This document shows positions 16,189 through 24,913 of a DNA stretch of 64,000 nt, in pieces. This DNA is from Apilactobacillus zhangqiuensis. GTDB lineage: Bacteria; Bacillota; Bacilli; Lactobacillales; Lactobacillaceae. Made by a program: the position numbers and the translations under genes. A model generated the notes under the pieces. The model did no database searches, was not told where the DNA came from, and saw only the letters and a program-made list of their open reading frames with translations. The stretch lies in NCBI RefSeq assembly GCF_019656215.1, contig NZ_BPLK01000004.1:186001-250000 (forward strand), read 5' to 3'. The number at the start of each line of letters is the position of its first letter. The first letter of the stretch is position 1.

Positions 16189-17022
16189 TTCTTTAGTTTC
16201 TTTCTTTTCGTTGTTTTGCTTTAGTAATTTCGCAAAAGTAGTCATTTGACCGTATGAGTCTGCACCATCGTTTGGTACAACCACCATGTTGGTGTCTGAA
16301 TTAGCTAGATTGCTGAATGCTTCGATGCTTTGAGCATTGAAGTACTTGTCATCTGCGCCACGTAAGGCTTCTTGAATCTTATCGATTCTGTACTTTTCGG
16401 CATCTGCCTTAGTCTTAGTAGCTTGAGCGTTAGCTTCAGCAGTCGCAACTAATGCTTCGTTTTGCGCCTTAGTACGTAGTTCAACTGACTTGGCATCCCC
16501 TTCAGCACGTGAAATTTCAGCTTGACGTTCACGGTCAGCAGTAAGTTGAGTATTCATGGCTTCTTGAATTGCCTTACTTGGAGTTAATTCATCGATATTA
16601 ATACGATCAACGTTAATTCCATAGATGTCGGTTAAATCACCAATTGCATCGGCTAGTTCTTTATTGATTTCCTTAGTGGAACCCAACACTTCGTTTAGAT
16701 CCATACGACCGATGATATCTCTTAAATGACCACGGACTAATTGAACCATGGACATTACTGAATCAGTGTTTTCGTATTGGTACTTAACGGGTTCAGTTAC
16801 GTGATAGTTCAAACTGACGCTACCTAATACTTCGGCGTTATCCTTAGTAATCAATGAATACTTTGGTAGTAACTTAGGTTGCATTGCAAGACTAACGGTT
16901 CTAACGCGTTGAATGAATGGAATGTAGAAGTGCAAACCAGAACTTAAAGTGTGGCTGTACTTTCCTAATGTTTCAACTAATCCTTCGTTATTTTGACGAA
17001 TGACTTTAACTCCAAATGGCAT
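16186..17022 (-). CDS. SPFH/Band-7 domain protein lacking a membrane anchor
   Basis: 278 residues. The SPFH domain covers about 8-170 (EGLVETLGKYSHTLSSGLHF, HVTEPVKYQYEN, LRDIIGRMDLNEVL). A helical Ala/Glu coiled coil lies at 170-230 (AEGDAKSVELRTKAQNEAL). These proteins form ring or cage scaffolds at membrane microdomains. Unusually, the protein begins directly with the SPFH domain and has no N-terminal hydrophobic segment. It starts 10 bp after a 66-residue NfeD-like gene; SPFH and NfeD proteins are usual partners. Confidence 0.9.
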   Translation of the reverse strand: MPFGVKVIRQNNEGLVETLGKYSHTLSSGLHFYIPFIQRVRTVSLAMQPKLLPKYSLITKDNAEVLGSVSLNYHVTEPVKYQYENTDSVMSMVQLVRGHLRDIIGRMDLNEVLGSTKEINKELADAIGDLTDIYGINVDRINIDELTPSKAIQEAMNTQLTADRERQAEISRAEGDAKSVELRTKAQNEALVATAEANAQATKTKADAEKYRIDKIQEALRGADDKYFNAQSIEAFSNLANSDTNMVVVPNDGADSYGQMTTFAKLLKQNNEKKETKE

Positions 17023-17032
17023 AACAAATACC

Positions 17033-17233
17033 TCACTTAATTTTTTGTAAATGAAGAGTATTACCTGTGTTATTCACGACCGAATATTCCGCATGGTCAT
17101 CATAGGTAGAATTGTCGGATAACTCATAGCGATACCAAATACCGCCAACTTGAACCAATGATTTGTCAGTCGAGAAATCACTATTGGTGACGACCCTTCC
17201 TAAAAACATTCGATGTTCTAAATTGTCAGTCAT
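17033..17233 (-). CDS. Small soluble protein, possible NfeD-like OB fold
   Basis: 66 residues from the ATG after GGGGGAGGTGTTTTTC; a GTG three codons upstream is too close to the SD. Its pattern, GRVVTNS..SLVQVGGIWYRYEL..EYSVVNNTGNTLHL, resembles the C-terminal OB domain of NfeD proteins (a G-x-V strand, GGxWxA-like strand, then V-x-x-V-x-G-x-x-L). The gene lies directly upstream of an SPFH gene, as NfeD genes do, but lacks membrane segments. The NfeD assignment is an inference. Confidence 0.55.
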   Translation of the reverse strand: MTDNLEHRMFLGRVVTNSDFSTDKSLVQVGGIWYRYELSDNSTYDDHAEYSVVNNTGNTLHLQKIK

Positions 17234-17304
17234 GAAAAACACCTCCCCCTTTATTCACGTCCCATTATCCCATTGTTGTATTTAATAGTCGATACATTTT
17301 GTAT

Positions 17305-17336
17305 AAAAAAAGACCGGCATCAGCCGATCTTTTCTT
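17305..17336 (-). terminator. Terminator of the alcohol dehydrogenase gene
   Basis: AAAAGACCGGC / GCCGATCTTTTC. Confidence 0.75.
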
Positions 17337-17344
17337 TTTATTTA

Positions 17345-18385
17345 TTAATCGTTAACAACAGTAGCCTTGATAGTATTTCTTTCAGCCATGTCCTTGTATG
17401 CTTGGTTAATGTCTTCTAGTTTGTATTTACCAGTGAAGACCTTACCTGGGTGGATAGCACCAGATAATACGGCATCCAATAGTTCTTGTCTGTCGTAAGT
17501 AGTAACTGAGGCAATTCCACCAGCAAGTGCAATGTTCTTACCAAATGGAGTCACAACATCTAGGTTACCTGAATGAGGCAAACCAACACGACCAACCTTA
17601 GCACCAGGACGAGCAACATCTAAAGCAGTTTGAGTTGATAGTTCAGTACCAACACATTCTAGTACAGCGTCTGCACCGTTACCGTGAGTTAGTTCCATAA
17701 CCTTCTTCACGGCTTCGTCACCACGTTCAGCGATGATATCGGTAGCACCAAATTCCTTGGCTAGCTTTTGTCTGTCTTCGTGTCTACTCATTGCGATGAT
17801 TTGTTTTGCACCACGTAGTTTAGCGGAAATAACACCACATAGACCAACGGCACCATCACCGATAACTACGGCAGTGTCACCCTTTTGAACATCAGCAGTA
17901 CGAGCTGCGTGGTATCCAGTAGCCATAACATCTGATAAAGCTAATAGTGAATCTAACATTTCATCACTGTAGTCTTCTGGTTTACCAGGAACCTTAACTA
18001 GTGACCATTCACCGTGTTGAGCTCTTAGGTATTCAGCTTGAGCACTTTGAGTGAAGTTATCTGAATGGTTTAGACAACTTCCATCGTAACCAGCTAAACA
18101 AGCGGCACAGTGACCACAACCGTGAGTAAATGGAACGATTACGAAATCACCAGGTTGTAGAGTAGTGATGTCTTTCCCAACAGTTTCAACAACACCCAAT
18201 GCTTCGTGACCATTGTTGTAAGCTGTCTTCTTGTATTCGTCTAATCCACGGTATGACCATAGGTCTGATCCACAGACACAGGTACGAACTACCTTTAGGA
18301 TAACGTCGTCATCTTTTTCAATCTTTGGCATGTCGACGTCTTGAACTTCGACCTTACCAGGTTCAATAAATACTGCACTTTTCAT
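17345..18385 (-). CDS. Zinc-dependent medium-chain alcohol dehydrogenase
   Basis: 346 residues from the ATG after GGGAGGCTTCAATT. The catalytic Zn site uses Cys in RTCVCGSDLW and HE in NNGHEALG. The structural Zn lobe has four Cys (CGHCAACLAGYDGSC). The Rossmann motif reads GDGAVGLCG. It oxidises or reduces an alcohol/aldehyde with NAD(P). The single gene sits behind a MerR-type promoter, which points to aldehyde-stress induction, yet no merR gene is adjacent. Confidence 0.93.
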   Translation of the reverse strand: MKSAVFIEPGKVEVQDVDMPKIEKDDDVILKVVRTCVCGSDLWSYRGLDEYKKTAYNNGHEALGVVETVGKDITTLQPGDFVIVPFTHGCGHCAACLAGYDGSCLNHSDNFTQSAQAEYLRAQHGEWSLVKVPGKPEDYSDEMLDSLLALSDVMATGYHAARTADVQKGDTAVVIGDGAVGLCGVISAKLRGAKQIIAMSRHEDRQKLAKEFGATDIIAERGDEAVKKVMELTHGNGADAVLECVGTELSTQTALDVARPGAKVGRVGLPHSGNLDVVTPFGKNIALAGGIASVTTYDRQELLDAVLSGAIHPGKVFTGKYKLEDINQAYKDMAERNTIKATVVND

Positions 18386-18417
18386 AATTGAAGCCTCCCA
18401 TATTTTCAATAAGTACA

Positions 18418-18448
18418 ATTATTTCATATAAAGTGCACTTTAAGTCAA
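18418..18448 (-). promoter_or_regulatory. MerR-type promoter of the alcohol dehydrogenase
   Basis: Minus strand TTGACT (18443-18448), 19 bp, AATAAT (18418-18423). The spacer holds the perfect palindrome TAAAGTGCACTTTA (18429-18442). Confidence 0.75.
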
Positions 18449-18481
18449 ATGATAAGACTCGATTTTTTTGGTGTAAAACAT

Positions 18482-18510
18482 TTGCATTATACGAACAAAT
18501 GTTCTATTAT
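18482..18510 (+). promoter_or_regulatory. Promoter with SOS-box-like dyad and no gene behind it
   Basis: TTGCAT (18482-18487), 17 bp, TATTAT (18505-18510). The spacer contains CGAACAAATGTTCT (18492-18505), 13 of 14 positions of the CGAAC-N4-GTTCG LexA box. Transcription would hit the terminator at 18544-18584 after about 65 nt. Confidence 0.55.
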
Positions 18511-18543
18511 AATTACAACATACATTTATCCATGAATTCATTC

Positions 18544-18584
18544 AAAAAAGACATCTTACAACGCTGCGTAAGATGTCTTTTTTA
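18544..18584. terminator. Bidirectional terminator
   Basis: AAAAAAGACATCTTAC / GTAAGATGTCTTTTTT with a 7-nt loop. It serves the minus-strand 80-residue gene. Confidence 0.85.
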
Positions 18585-18824
18585 TTCCCCTTCAAATCTA
18601 AGTCTAACCTGATTAACGACCAATATTGATTCTAAAACGTTTAAGAATCCTTGTCCGTAGATGATGATTGTGTATCGGTGCAAATCAATCGTTAATATGA
18701 CAGTTAGAATTACAACGATTAACGGGATTATTAGCCCTGCTAATACGAAGTGTTTTCCAGATCTAACATAGTAGTGTGTGCAACATAGACCTAGGAAAAA
18801 GATAAAAAATAGTGTTTCTAACAT
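18582..18824 (-). CDS. Small membrane protein (80 aa)
   Basis: 80 residues with hydrophobic segments at about 1-20, 25-45 and 50-65. The segment KHFVLAGLIIPLIVVILTVIL resembles KYFWVGGILPLIIDILAIFL of the 15895-16158 protein (here KHFVLAGLIIPL versus KYFWVGGILPLI), so the two are probably paralogues. The SD is GAGGAGAG. The function is unknown. Confidence 0.6.
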   Translation of the reverse strand: MLETLFFIFFLGLCCTHYYVRSGKHFVLAGLIIPLIVVILTVILTIDLHRYTIIIYGQGFLNVLESILVVNQVRLRFEGE

Positions 18825-18981
18825 TAAGTACTTCTCTCCTCTTGAGTTACACTTTACACCCGTTATTAATGAATGTCTTTAAAAAATTTTCTCATAATTA
18901 AAAAAATTTTACAAAACATTAATAGACCAATCGTATTAGCATTCAACTGAAAGTTACAAATTAGACATTTGTATAAAAATA

Positions 18982-20112
18982 CTATTTATTTTTTCTTCTT
19001 AGACCGTAGTAAGCAACACCAATACCAACTGCGATAGTGGCTACACCTAAGGCAATTGCTCTGGCTTGGTTAGTGTTATCACCAGTTTGTGGTAATTTAG
19101 CACGAACGTCTTTCTTATCTGCAGCTGGAGTTTGTTGAGCCTTCTTGTGTTCACCCTTGTTGACAGGATCAACAATAACCATTGTCTTTTCATCGTTCTT
19201 TGGAGCTTGTGATGCAGCTGATGAAGCAGTTGATGATTGGGCTGAGCTTTCAGTTGAAGTAACAGCAGATGATGAATCAGCTTCTGATTTTACATTTTCA
19301 CTTGCTGCACTTGATTGCTTAGTTGATTCGCTTGATTGTTCAACTGGTTTAGTTGCTTCACTAGTTGAAGTTGATGAAGCACTTTCCTTCTTTTCATCAC
19401 TTGATGCAAATGATTGAGCTGATGAACTTGGTTGTGCTGAACTCTTTACTGTTTCGTCTGAAGCATTTGATTGAACTGTAGTGGTTGCAGAACTTTGAGT
19501 AGTTTCAGTGTTTGTTTCAGTAGTTGTGCTGTTTTGTTGAGTGTTTTCGTTAACAACTGTGGTGGTTGGTGCTTTTACTGAAATGTTGACGGTAGTTTGG
19601 CTGTTATCAACAGCTGATGGGAATGAATCGTATCCGTATTTGTTGTCTTGAGCCCAAGTAGCTAAATCATCAGTCTTAGTTTGACCAAAGTTAGTTACAT
19701 TAGATACTGTCTTAGTTTCAACAGTATGACCGTTTTGATCAACTAGGTTGATGGTTAATGTGTGAGTTGGTTGAGTTAGTACATAAGTGTGTTGACTTGT
19801 TAAATCAAATGTATCAGGCATATCAGAAACATTAACACCATTAGCTTTATATGATTGTTTAAAATCAGCAGAAGATTGTGCTGTAATTCCTGCTTGAATT
19901 GGATAAACGCTACCAGGAATAGCATTACCAAATTGATCGACAAAAATAGTCGCATAATTATTACTTTGTGCAGTTTCATCCGCGTGAGCAGTGTATGTAG
20001 ATGTGAATTGACCCGCTTGTGTTCCAGTCAACAATACCCCGGTAATTGCTGAAACGTAAACGAACTTTTTGGTGTTCTTGAATAGTTTTGAATCCTTCTT
20101 ATTGAACTTCAT
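18982..20112 (-). CDS. LPXTG-anchored surface protein with Ser/Thr stalk
   Basis: 376 residues. An N-terminal signal peptide of the long type ends near TAHADE (about 45). A folded head (45-190) contains PTHTLTINLVDQNGHTVETK and VTNFGQTKTDDL. A low-complexity Ser/Thr/Ala/Glu stalk spans 195-310. LPQTGDNTN, a hydrophobic span and RRKNK follow at the C-terminus. Sortase would link it to peptidoglycan. The head is shared with the next two genes (20298-21494 and 21654-23531). Probable adhesin. No sortase gene is in the window. Confidence 0.88.
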   Translation of the reverse strand: MKFNKKDSKLFKNTKKFVYVSAITGVLLTGTQAGQFTSTYTAHADETAQSNNYATIFVDQFGNAIPGSVYPIQAGITAQSSADFKQSYKANGVNVSDMPDTFDLTSQHTYVLTQPTHTLTINLVDQNGHTVETKTVSNVTNFGQTKTDDLATWAQDNKYGYDSFPSAVDNSQTTVNISVKAPTTTVVNENTQQNSTTTETNTETTQSSATTTVQSNASDETVKSSAQPSSSAQSFASSDEKKESASSTSTSEATKPVEQSSESTKQSSAASENVKSEADSSSAVTSTESSAQSSTASSAASQAPKNDEKTMVIVDPVNKGEHKKAQQTPAADKKDVRAKLPQTGDNTNQARAIALGVATIAVGIGVAYYGLRRKNK

Positions 20113-20251
20113 AGTACAACGTCTCTCTTCTTTATAATTTTTTGATTACAATAAAATTAAATCTCTTTAATTATTCTATATTATTTTTTGCTTTTTATAC
20201 GTTTTTTTACATTATTTTAGATTTTTTTAACCTTTTAAGACATTTTTAGAC

Positions 20252-20282
20252 AAAAAAAGAAGGCCTTAAAGGTCTTCTTTTT
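20252..20282 (-). terminator. Terminator after the second LPXTG gene
   Basis: AAAAAAAGAAGGCCTT / AAGGTCTTCTTTTT. Confidence 0.8.
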
Positions 20283-20297
20283 CTAAATATGAACGGA

Positions 20298-21494
20298 TTA
20301 TCTATTCTTTCTTCTTAGCCCAAAGAATCCAAGAACAGCACCCACAATCATAGTGATAATACCAGCACCGGCAATTGCTTGTTGATTTGTCTTATCACCA
20401 GTTTGTGGTAACTTGTTAGCTTCTTCCTTAGCAGGTGTACCAGCATTGTTACCAGCCTTTACATTACCTGTGTTTGCAGGATCATAAATAACTGATGTCT
20501 TTTCGTTATTCTTGTTAGCTTCTGACTTCTTTTCAGCCATTGATGATGCTACAGATGAAGCAACTGATGATTCAGCTGATGAAACATTTGCAGCTTCAGA
20601 GCTTTGATTTCTTGCTTTTGATGCGTTAGTTGCTTCACTTGAAGTTTCACTGCTTTGGCTAGCCTTTGAAGATTCAGCTGAGCTTTGTGTTGAACTTTCT
20701 GCACTTGATGCGTTTGAGCTTTCAGCACTTGAAGCTTCGCTTGATTGACTTGAACTAGCTGCACTTGATGTTTCAGCTGATGAGCTTTCGTTTGAAGTGG
20801 AGCTTGCTTCGTTAGTTTCAGTGCCAGTTGAAGCGGTAGCTGATGATGTAGTAGTTGATGCACTTTGTTTACCTTCGTTATCGTAAGATGCGGAAGCCTT
20901 ACCATGAATGGTAGTACCACTTGCGCTTGATACGTTATCCTTTGATACTTCAACATTGTATTGATTTTCGTAATTGAATGGATCTGTGTAGCTGTAACTG
21001 TAATCATTTGAGAATGGTTCAACTAAATCCTTGATATCAGTTGTACCAAAATCAGTTACGGTGTATCCCTTTGTAGCAAGAACAGCATGAGTATCCTTAT
21101 CAATGATGTTAACTGTCAAAGTGTGAGTTGGTTGATTTAATGTGTAATCGTATTCTGACTTGCTTAAATCAATTGTGTCAGGAATATCCTTGTCATTCTT
21201 GATTTGGTCAGTGAAGTCATATGTCTTATTGTTGTAGTGCAAAGTGTATGAAAGACGTGACTTCTGAAAGTTATTGTTATCACTTGAAGCGGTAACACCA
21301 CCAAGTGAGTTCTTGTTTTGATCTTGGAAGTTAATTGTTGAATTGTATTTGTATTGGTGTTGAGACGTATTGTTTGTTGTATCCGCCTTAGCTAAATAGT
21401 TACTGGATGAATTAGCATATTGGGCTCCAGCAAATAACACCCCAGTCATGGCTGCGGCATATACCCATTTCTTAGTATTATTGAATTTAGTCAT
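20298..21494 (-). CDS. LPXTG-anchored surface protein, paralogue
   Basis: 398 residues. Signal peptide to about residue 37 (YLAKADT). A head at 40-195 has PTHTLTVNIIDKDTHAVL and VTDFGTTDIKDLVEPF, clearly related to the 18982-20112 head. The Ser/Ala/Glu stalk at 200-330 is full of SSAESSxASS units. LPQTGDKTN, a membrane span and RRKNR follow. It has its own terminators on both sides, so the three paralogues are separate transcription units. Probable adhesin or biofilm protein. Confidence 0.88.
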   Translation of the reverse strand: MTKFNNTKKWVYAAAMTGVLFAGAQYANSSSNYLAKADTTNNTSQHQYKYNSTINFQDQNKNSLGGVTASSDNNNFQKSRLSYTLHYNNKTYDFTDQIKNDKDIPDTIDLSKSEYDYTLNQPTHTLTVNIIDKDTHAVLATKGYTVTDFGTTDIKDLVEPFSNDYSYSYTDPFNYENQYNVEVSKDNVSSASGTTIHGKASASYDNEGKQSASTTTSSATASTGTETNEASSTSNESSSAETSSAASSSQSSEASSAESSNASSAESSTQSSAESSKASQSSETSSEATNASKARNQSSEAANVSSAESSVASSVASSMAEKKSEANKNNEKTSVIYDPANTGNVKAGNNAGTPAKEEANKLPQTGDKTNQQAIAGAGIITMIVGAVLGFFGLRRKNR

Positions 21495-21620
21495 AATACA
21501 CAGCTTCTTTCCTATTTCTTTTTACAATTCTATTTTAGGAGTTTTTTGAACATTGTGTATAGTTACGGCTGCATTTTTACTTTTTTTTAAAAAAGGTTAC
21601 AAAAGTTTAAAAGGCAAACA

Positions 21621-21650
21621 AAAAAGCGGACCTCTTTAGGTCTGCTTTTC
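21621..21650 (-). terminator. Terminator after the 625-residue surface gene
   Basis: AAAAGCGGACCT / AGGTCTGCTTTT. Confidence 0.75.
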
Positions 21651-21653
21651 GTA

Positions 21654-23531
21654 TTATTTAAAGTTATTTACAAACTTAGTTGCTGCTTTTAATGAACTGT
21701 TAGCTTTCTTCAAAGCCTTGGCAGCTTTTGCATATTGCTTCTTACTTGCCTTTGAATGCTTTTTCTTTAGCTTCTTCATTTGAGCAGTTAATGACTTAAT
21801 CTGTTTGTTATCACGATTAATAATTGAAACTTCTTTGAAGTACTTAGTTAGTTTTGCTTCTTGTGCTTTGTATGACTTAACCGCTTTTTTATCAGCAGCT
21901 AATTTCTTTTGAATAGCTTTGTAAGCTGATTTTTGTTGCTTAGTAGCGTGTTTCTTCATCTTTTTCTTTAGTGCCTTTAGTTTGGCTGTGTCAGTCTTAA
22001 TGGCACGTTTAGAAGTATTAATAGATTTAGTAGCAGCTTTTAGTTGAGCCTTAGTTGGCTTAGCCTTGGCAACCGGTTGAGCTGGTTGTGCTGTAGAAGC
22101 TGGTGCAGCAGCATGTGATTGAGTAAATTGTGCTGGTTGTGGTGCAGGAGCTTGTTGCGAGTTACTATTGGCAGGTTGTGCTGATGGTTGTGTTGCTGTA
22201 GAAGATGATGCTTGACTTGATTGTGAATCCTGAGATGCTGAAGCTGATTGTTGAGCTGCAGCAGCTTGACTTTGTGCTGCCGCACTAGCTTGTAATGCAG
22301 ATAATGTATCATTACTGTGGAAAGTGTATGGTCCCTTGGTCAAATCAATAAACGAGGGAAAATCTGTAACATCGGCAAAGTTTATATAGGATCCGTCATT
22401 AGTATCTTCTCCGATTAATTGACTAGGATCTACATTTTGAGATGAGTTACTACCAACAATAATTGATGTAATTTGCTTACCATCAGCACCTATGAAATTA
22501 AGGGTAGTATGGTAAGCATACAGGTCTGGACTCAAAAAATTAATATTTGTGTCACTAGCTATACTAGGAAATGTATATCCATGATCATAAGTGGGAACTT
22601 GGCTCGGATCTGTAGGCATTTGAAAACCTGGATTTGTTGTAACATTAACTGTTGCTGTAGATTGATTATTCGATACAACTGGCTGATCCGGATTAATTTG
22701 TACATAATCAGCATTATTACCAAAAATATCTTGTACGTAATCATCATAAAAATCAGTGTGACCAAAGTTGGTAACTTGTCTAGTTGTCTTAAGAACCGTT
22801 ACACCATTTTGATTAACATAGTTAAGGGTTAATGTATGTGTTGGTGCCACTACAGGTATCGTCACAATATTATCACCTGATGATTCATGCAAAGGCGTAG
22901 TATCTATATTAGCCTCAGCAATTGTGTACTTATTAGCCACAAACTTATCAGTTTCTTGGGATAAAGCATCAACGATTTTCTTTCCAGTTGAATTATAAAT
23001 AGGATAATTATAGTCTAGAGTATAATTTCCATCAGTACTATCATACTTGGATTCTATATAATTACCATTTTGATCCCTAATTTCGAAAATAAGATTATTT
23101 GGACCAGAAAGATTGCTTGGTTTATTTTCCACACTAACGTGCTGAATTGGAACAGGATACAATTCTTTCTGTTGCTTTGTCGGTGTGTATGTATCAGAAA
23201 TATTTGACACATCATATCCCATGTCTTTAAGTATCGTTTTGGCATTAACTAGACTCGTCTTTTGCCCGACAGTAGTGTCAACTTCAAAGCCATTTATAGA
23301 ATCATTGTGACTTCGGGCATCAACTACCTCGTATCCATTACTTGCATCGGTAAATCTAATTTGCGTGTAATTAGACTGGTCATTATCTTGAGTAGCTGTT
23401 GTATCAGCTTTTACTTGAACTGAGCTTAGATATTGTCCCCCAACAAAAATCGCACCCAGTACAACTGATGAGTACAGTGCTTTCTTCCAGAATTTTGAAA
23501 CTTTCATGCTATTACCATTTTTTTCTTTCAT
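21654..23531 (-). CDS. Secreted surface protein: same head, polycationic tail instead of LPXTG
   Basis: 625 residues starting at the ATG after AGGGGGAG. Signal peptide to about 44 (VQVKADT). The extracellular part (45-400) contains the shared PTHTLTLNYVNQNGVTVL and VTNFGHTDFYDD motif, plus two more beta-rich modules. A Gln/Ala/Ser linker (405-485) follows. The final 130 residues are Lys-rich amphipathic helices (KLKALKKKMKKHATKQQKS). No LPXTG is present. The tail probably replaces sortase anchoring by ionic wall binding (inference from the paralogues and from the tails at 3863 and 7864). Confidence 0.78.
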   Translation of the reverse strand: MKEKNGNSMKVSKFWKKALYSSVVLGAIFVGGQYLSSVQVKADTTATQDNDQSNYTQIRFTDASNGYEVVDARSHNDSINGFEVDTTVGQKTSLVNAKTILKDMGYDVSNISDTYTPTKQQKELYPVPIQHVSVENKPSNLSGPNNLIFEIRDQNGNYIESKYDSTDGNYTLDYNYPIYNSTGKKIVDALSQETDKFVANKYTIAEANIDTTPLHESSGDNIVTIPVVAPTHTLTLNYVNQNGVTVLKTTRQVTNFGHTDFYDDYVQDIFGNNADYVQINPDQPVVSNNQSTATVNVTTNPGFQMPTDPSQVPTYDHGYTFPSIASDTNINFLSPDLYAYHTTLNFIGADGKQITSIIVGSNSSQNVDPSQLIGEDTNDGSYINFADVTDFPSFIDLTKGPYTFHSNDTLSALQASAAAQSQAAAAQQSASASQDSQSSQASSSTATQPSAQPANSNSQQAPAPQPAQFTQSHAAAPASTAQPAQPVAKAKPTKAQLKAATKSINTSKRAIKTDTAKLKALKKKMKKHATKQQKSAYKAIQKKLAADKKAVKSYKAQEAKLTKYFKEVSIINRDNKQIKSLTAQMKKLKKKHSKASKKQYAKAAKALKKANSSLKAATKFVNNFK

Positions 23532-23650
23532 TCAATGGCTCCCCCTAAATATAAAACATAAATTTATTAAAATATAATCGTATTATAATACAATTAATCA
23601 GTTTTTAACATACAGATTATACATAGGTTATTAGTTATGTTTACACAAAA

Positions 23651-23675
23651 AAGACCGACTCAATCGAGTCGGTCT
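23651..23675 (-). terminator. Terminator of the 95-residue gene
   Basis: AAGACCGACTC, AATC, GAGTCGGTCT. Confidence 0.7.
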
Positions 23676-23681
23676 AATACT

Positions 23682-23969
23682 TTAAATATTCCACTTACCG
23701 TCTACCTTTTTGAACTTAGGTGCACGGTGTTTTTTAATATCTTCTTCAGCTTCACTTACAGCTTGTTCACGAATGTCTTCTGAGTATTCGGAAATCATAT
23801 CAATGAAGTCGTCGTCGGTGATATTTTGATCATTTTGGCTGTTGTATTCTTCCTTACTATTCTTTAATAGCACTTGGCCAATTTCTTCGACGTCAGCGTC
23901 ACTTAAGTCTGAGTAGACAGCTACCCATAAATTATACATGTAATTAAAAACGATTTTATCGTTAAACAC
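23682..23969 (-). CDS. Small acidic protein of unknown function (95 aa)
   Basis: 95 residues starting at GTG with a very good SD, AGGAGGG. There is no signal peptide. Acidic helices (SDADVEEIGQVLLKNSKEE) end in a short basic tail (KKHRAPKFKKVDGKWNI). I do not recognise the family. It is a single gene with its own terminator. Confidence 0.55.
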   Translation of the reverse strand: MFNDKIVFNYMYNLWVAVYSDLSDADVEEIGQVLLKNSKEEYNSQNDQNITDDDFIDMISEYSEDIREQAVSEAEEDIKKHRAPKFKKVDGKWNI

Positions 23970-24058
23970 GTTATTGTCCCTCCTGATATGATTTACATTA
24001 TTATACTTATAATTTTACTATATTTGCTAATAAATTTATATGATATATCGCAAAATGA

Positions 24059-24913
24059 TTATTCTAGAACTGTAATTGTTCCTGTGTTGGATTTAAACTC
24101 ATAAGGTTTGTGGGTATTGACCGCCTTGGCTCCTGCACTAACGGTTGGCTTAGGACCAGAAGTCTTCACATCTAGCTTGGCATCCTCTGACTTCTTCAAC
24201 TTCGCAAAGATGTTACCAGTGTCGGTCTTAACTGTTAGGTGGTTGGCAATCGTTGGTCTTTGGATATTAACATCCCCAGTGGTTGTTTTCACTGCCAATG
24301 ATTTAAAACTACTGTCGTGTAAATCAACGTAGTCGTCGCCGGAATCAATTTGGCTAGCATCCCCATTGAACGTGCTATCGCTGATTGAGACACGGTCCTC
24401 AATTCCACGCACGCGAATTGACTTAGCGCTACTGTCCTTGATTTTCACGTTACCCCATCCAGTAATATCCAATGATTCCTTATTACTGTAGTGTTTTAGT
24501 TTTAGACTGAAACGATTATCAAGCCCATCAATCTTAGTTAATTGACGAGTTGGCACAGTCACGGTCACAAATGATAGTCGTGATAATTCACCCATTTGGA
24601 AGTTGGTTGAAAAGCTACTTTCGTTGTTGTCTTGGCGTAGTTCCAAAGTCCCATTTTTAACTTTATATGCTAGTGGATGATCCTTGGAATCGGTAGAGGT
24701 GATGGTAAACTTGCTACCGGATTTGATTGTTAAATTGATGTTTCCATAGGCACTAATCTTGTCGTAAGCCTTTAGTGGTTTGGTATATGTCTTATCCATA
24801 TTACGACTAAAGAATATGTCGGTGATGCTTTGGTCGGCCTTAGCGTAACCAATTGAGAAGACGATTCCTCCAGCAACGATTAGACCTAATCCGATTAGAC
24901 TAAATTTCTTCAT
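24059..24913 (-). CDS. DUF4097-type membrane-anchored beta-helix protein
   Basis: 284 residues from the ATG after AAGGGAGACTCAACA. One N-terminal TM segment (6-25), then a repetitive beta-solenoid of the DUF4097 (putative adhesin) type: short strands such as AYGNINLTIKSGSKFTIT, TTGDVNIQRP and KTDTGNIFAKLKKSEDAKL. It is the last gene of a PadR-DUF1700-DUF4097 operon and overlaps the DUF1700 gene by 14 bp. This module is common in Firmicutes and linked to envelope stress. The exact role is unknown. Confidence 0.85.
   Translation of the reverse strand: MKKFSLIGLGLIVAGGIVFSIGYAKADQSITDIFFSRNMDKTYTKPLKAYDKISAYGNINLTIKSGSKFTITSTDSKDHPLAYKVKNGTLELRQDNNESSFSTNFQMGELSRLSFVTVTVPTRQLTKIDGLDNRFSLKLKHYSNKESLDITGWGNVKIKDSSAKSIRVRGIEDRVSISDSTFNGDASQIDSGDDYVDLHDSSFKSLAVKTTTGDVNIQRPTIANHLTVKTDTGNIFAKLKKSEDAKLDVKTSGPKPTVSAGAKAVNTHKPYEFKSNTGTITVLE

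Noticed and set aside
18388-18612. Plus-strand 74-codon ORF over the alcohol-dehydrogenase promoter region
   Set aside because: It spans operators and a terminator and has no SD; the inner ATG at 18532 also lacks one.
20549-21022. Minus-strand frame rich in His/Gln/Leu within the LPXTG gene
   Set aside because: A shifted frame of the Ser/Ala stalk codons, not a gene.
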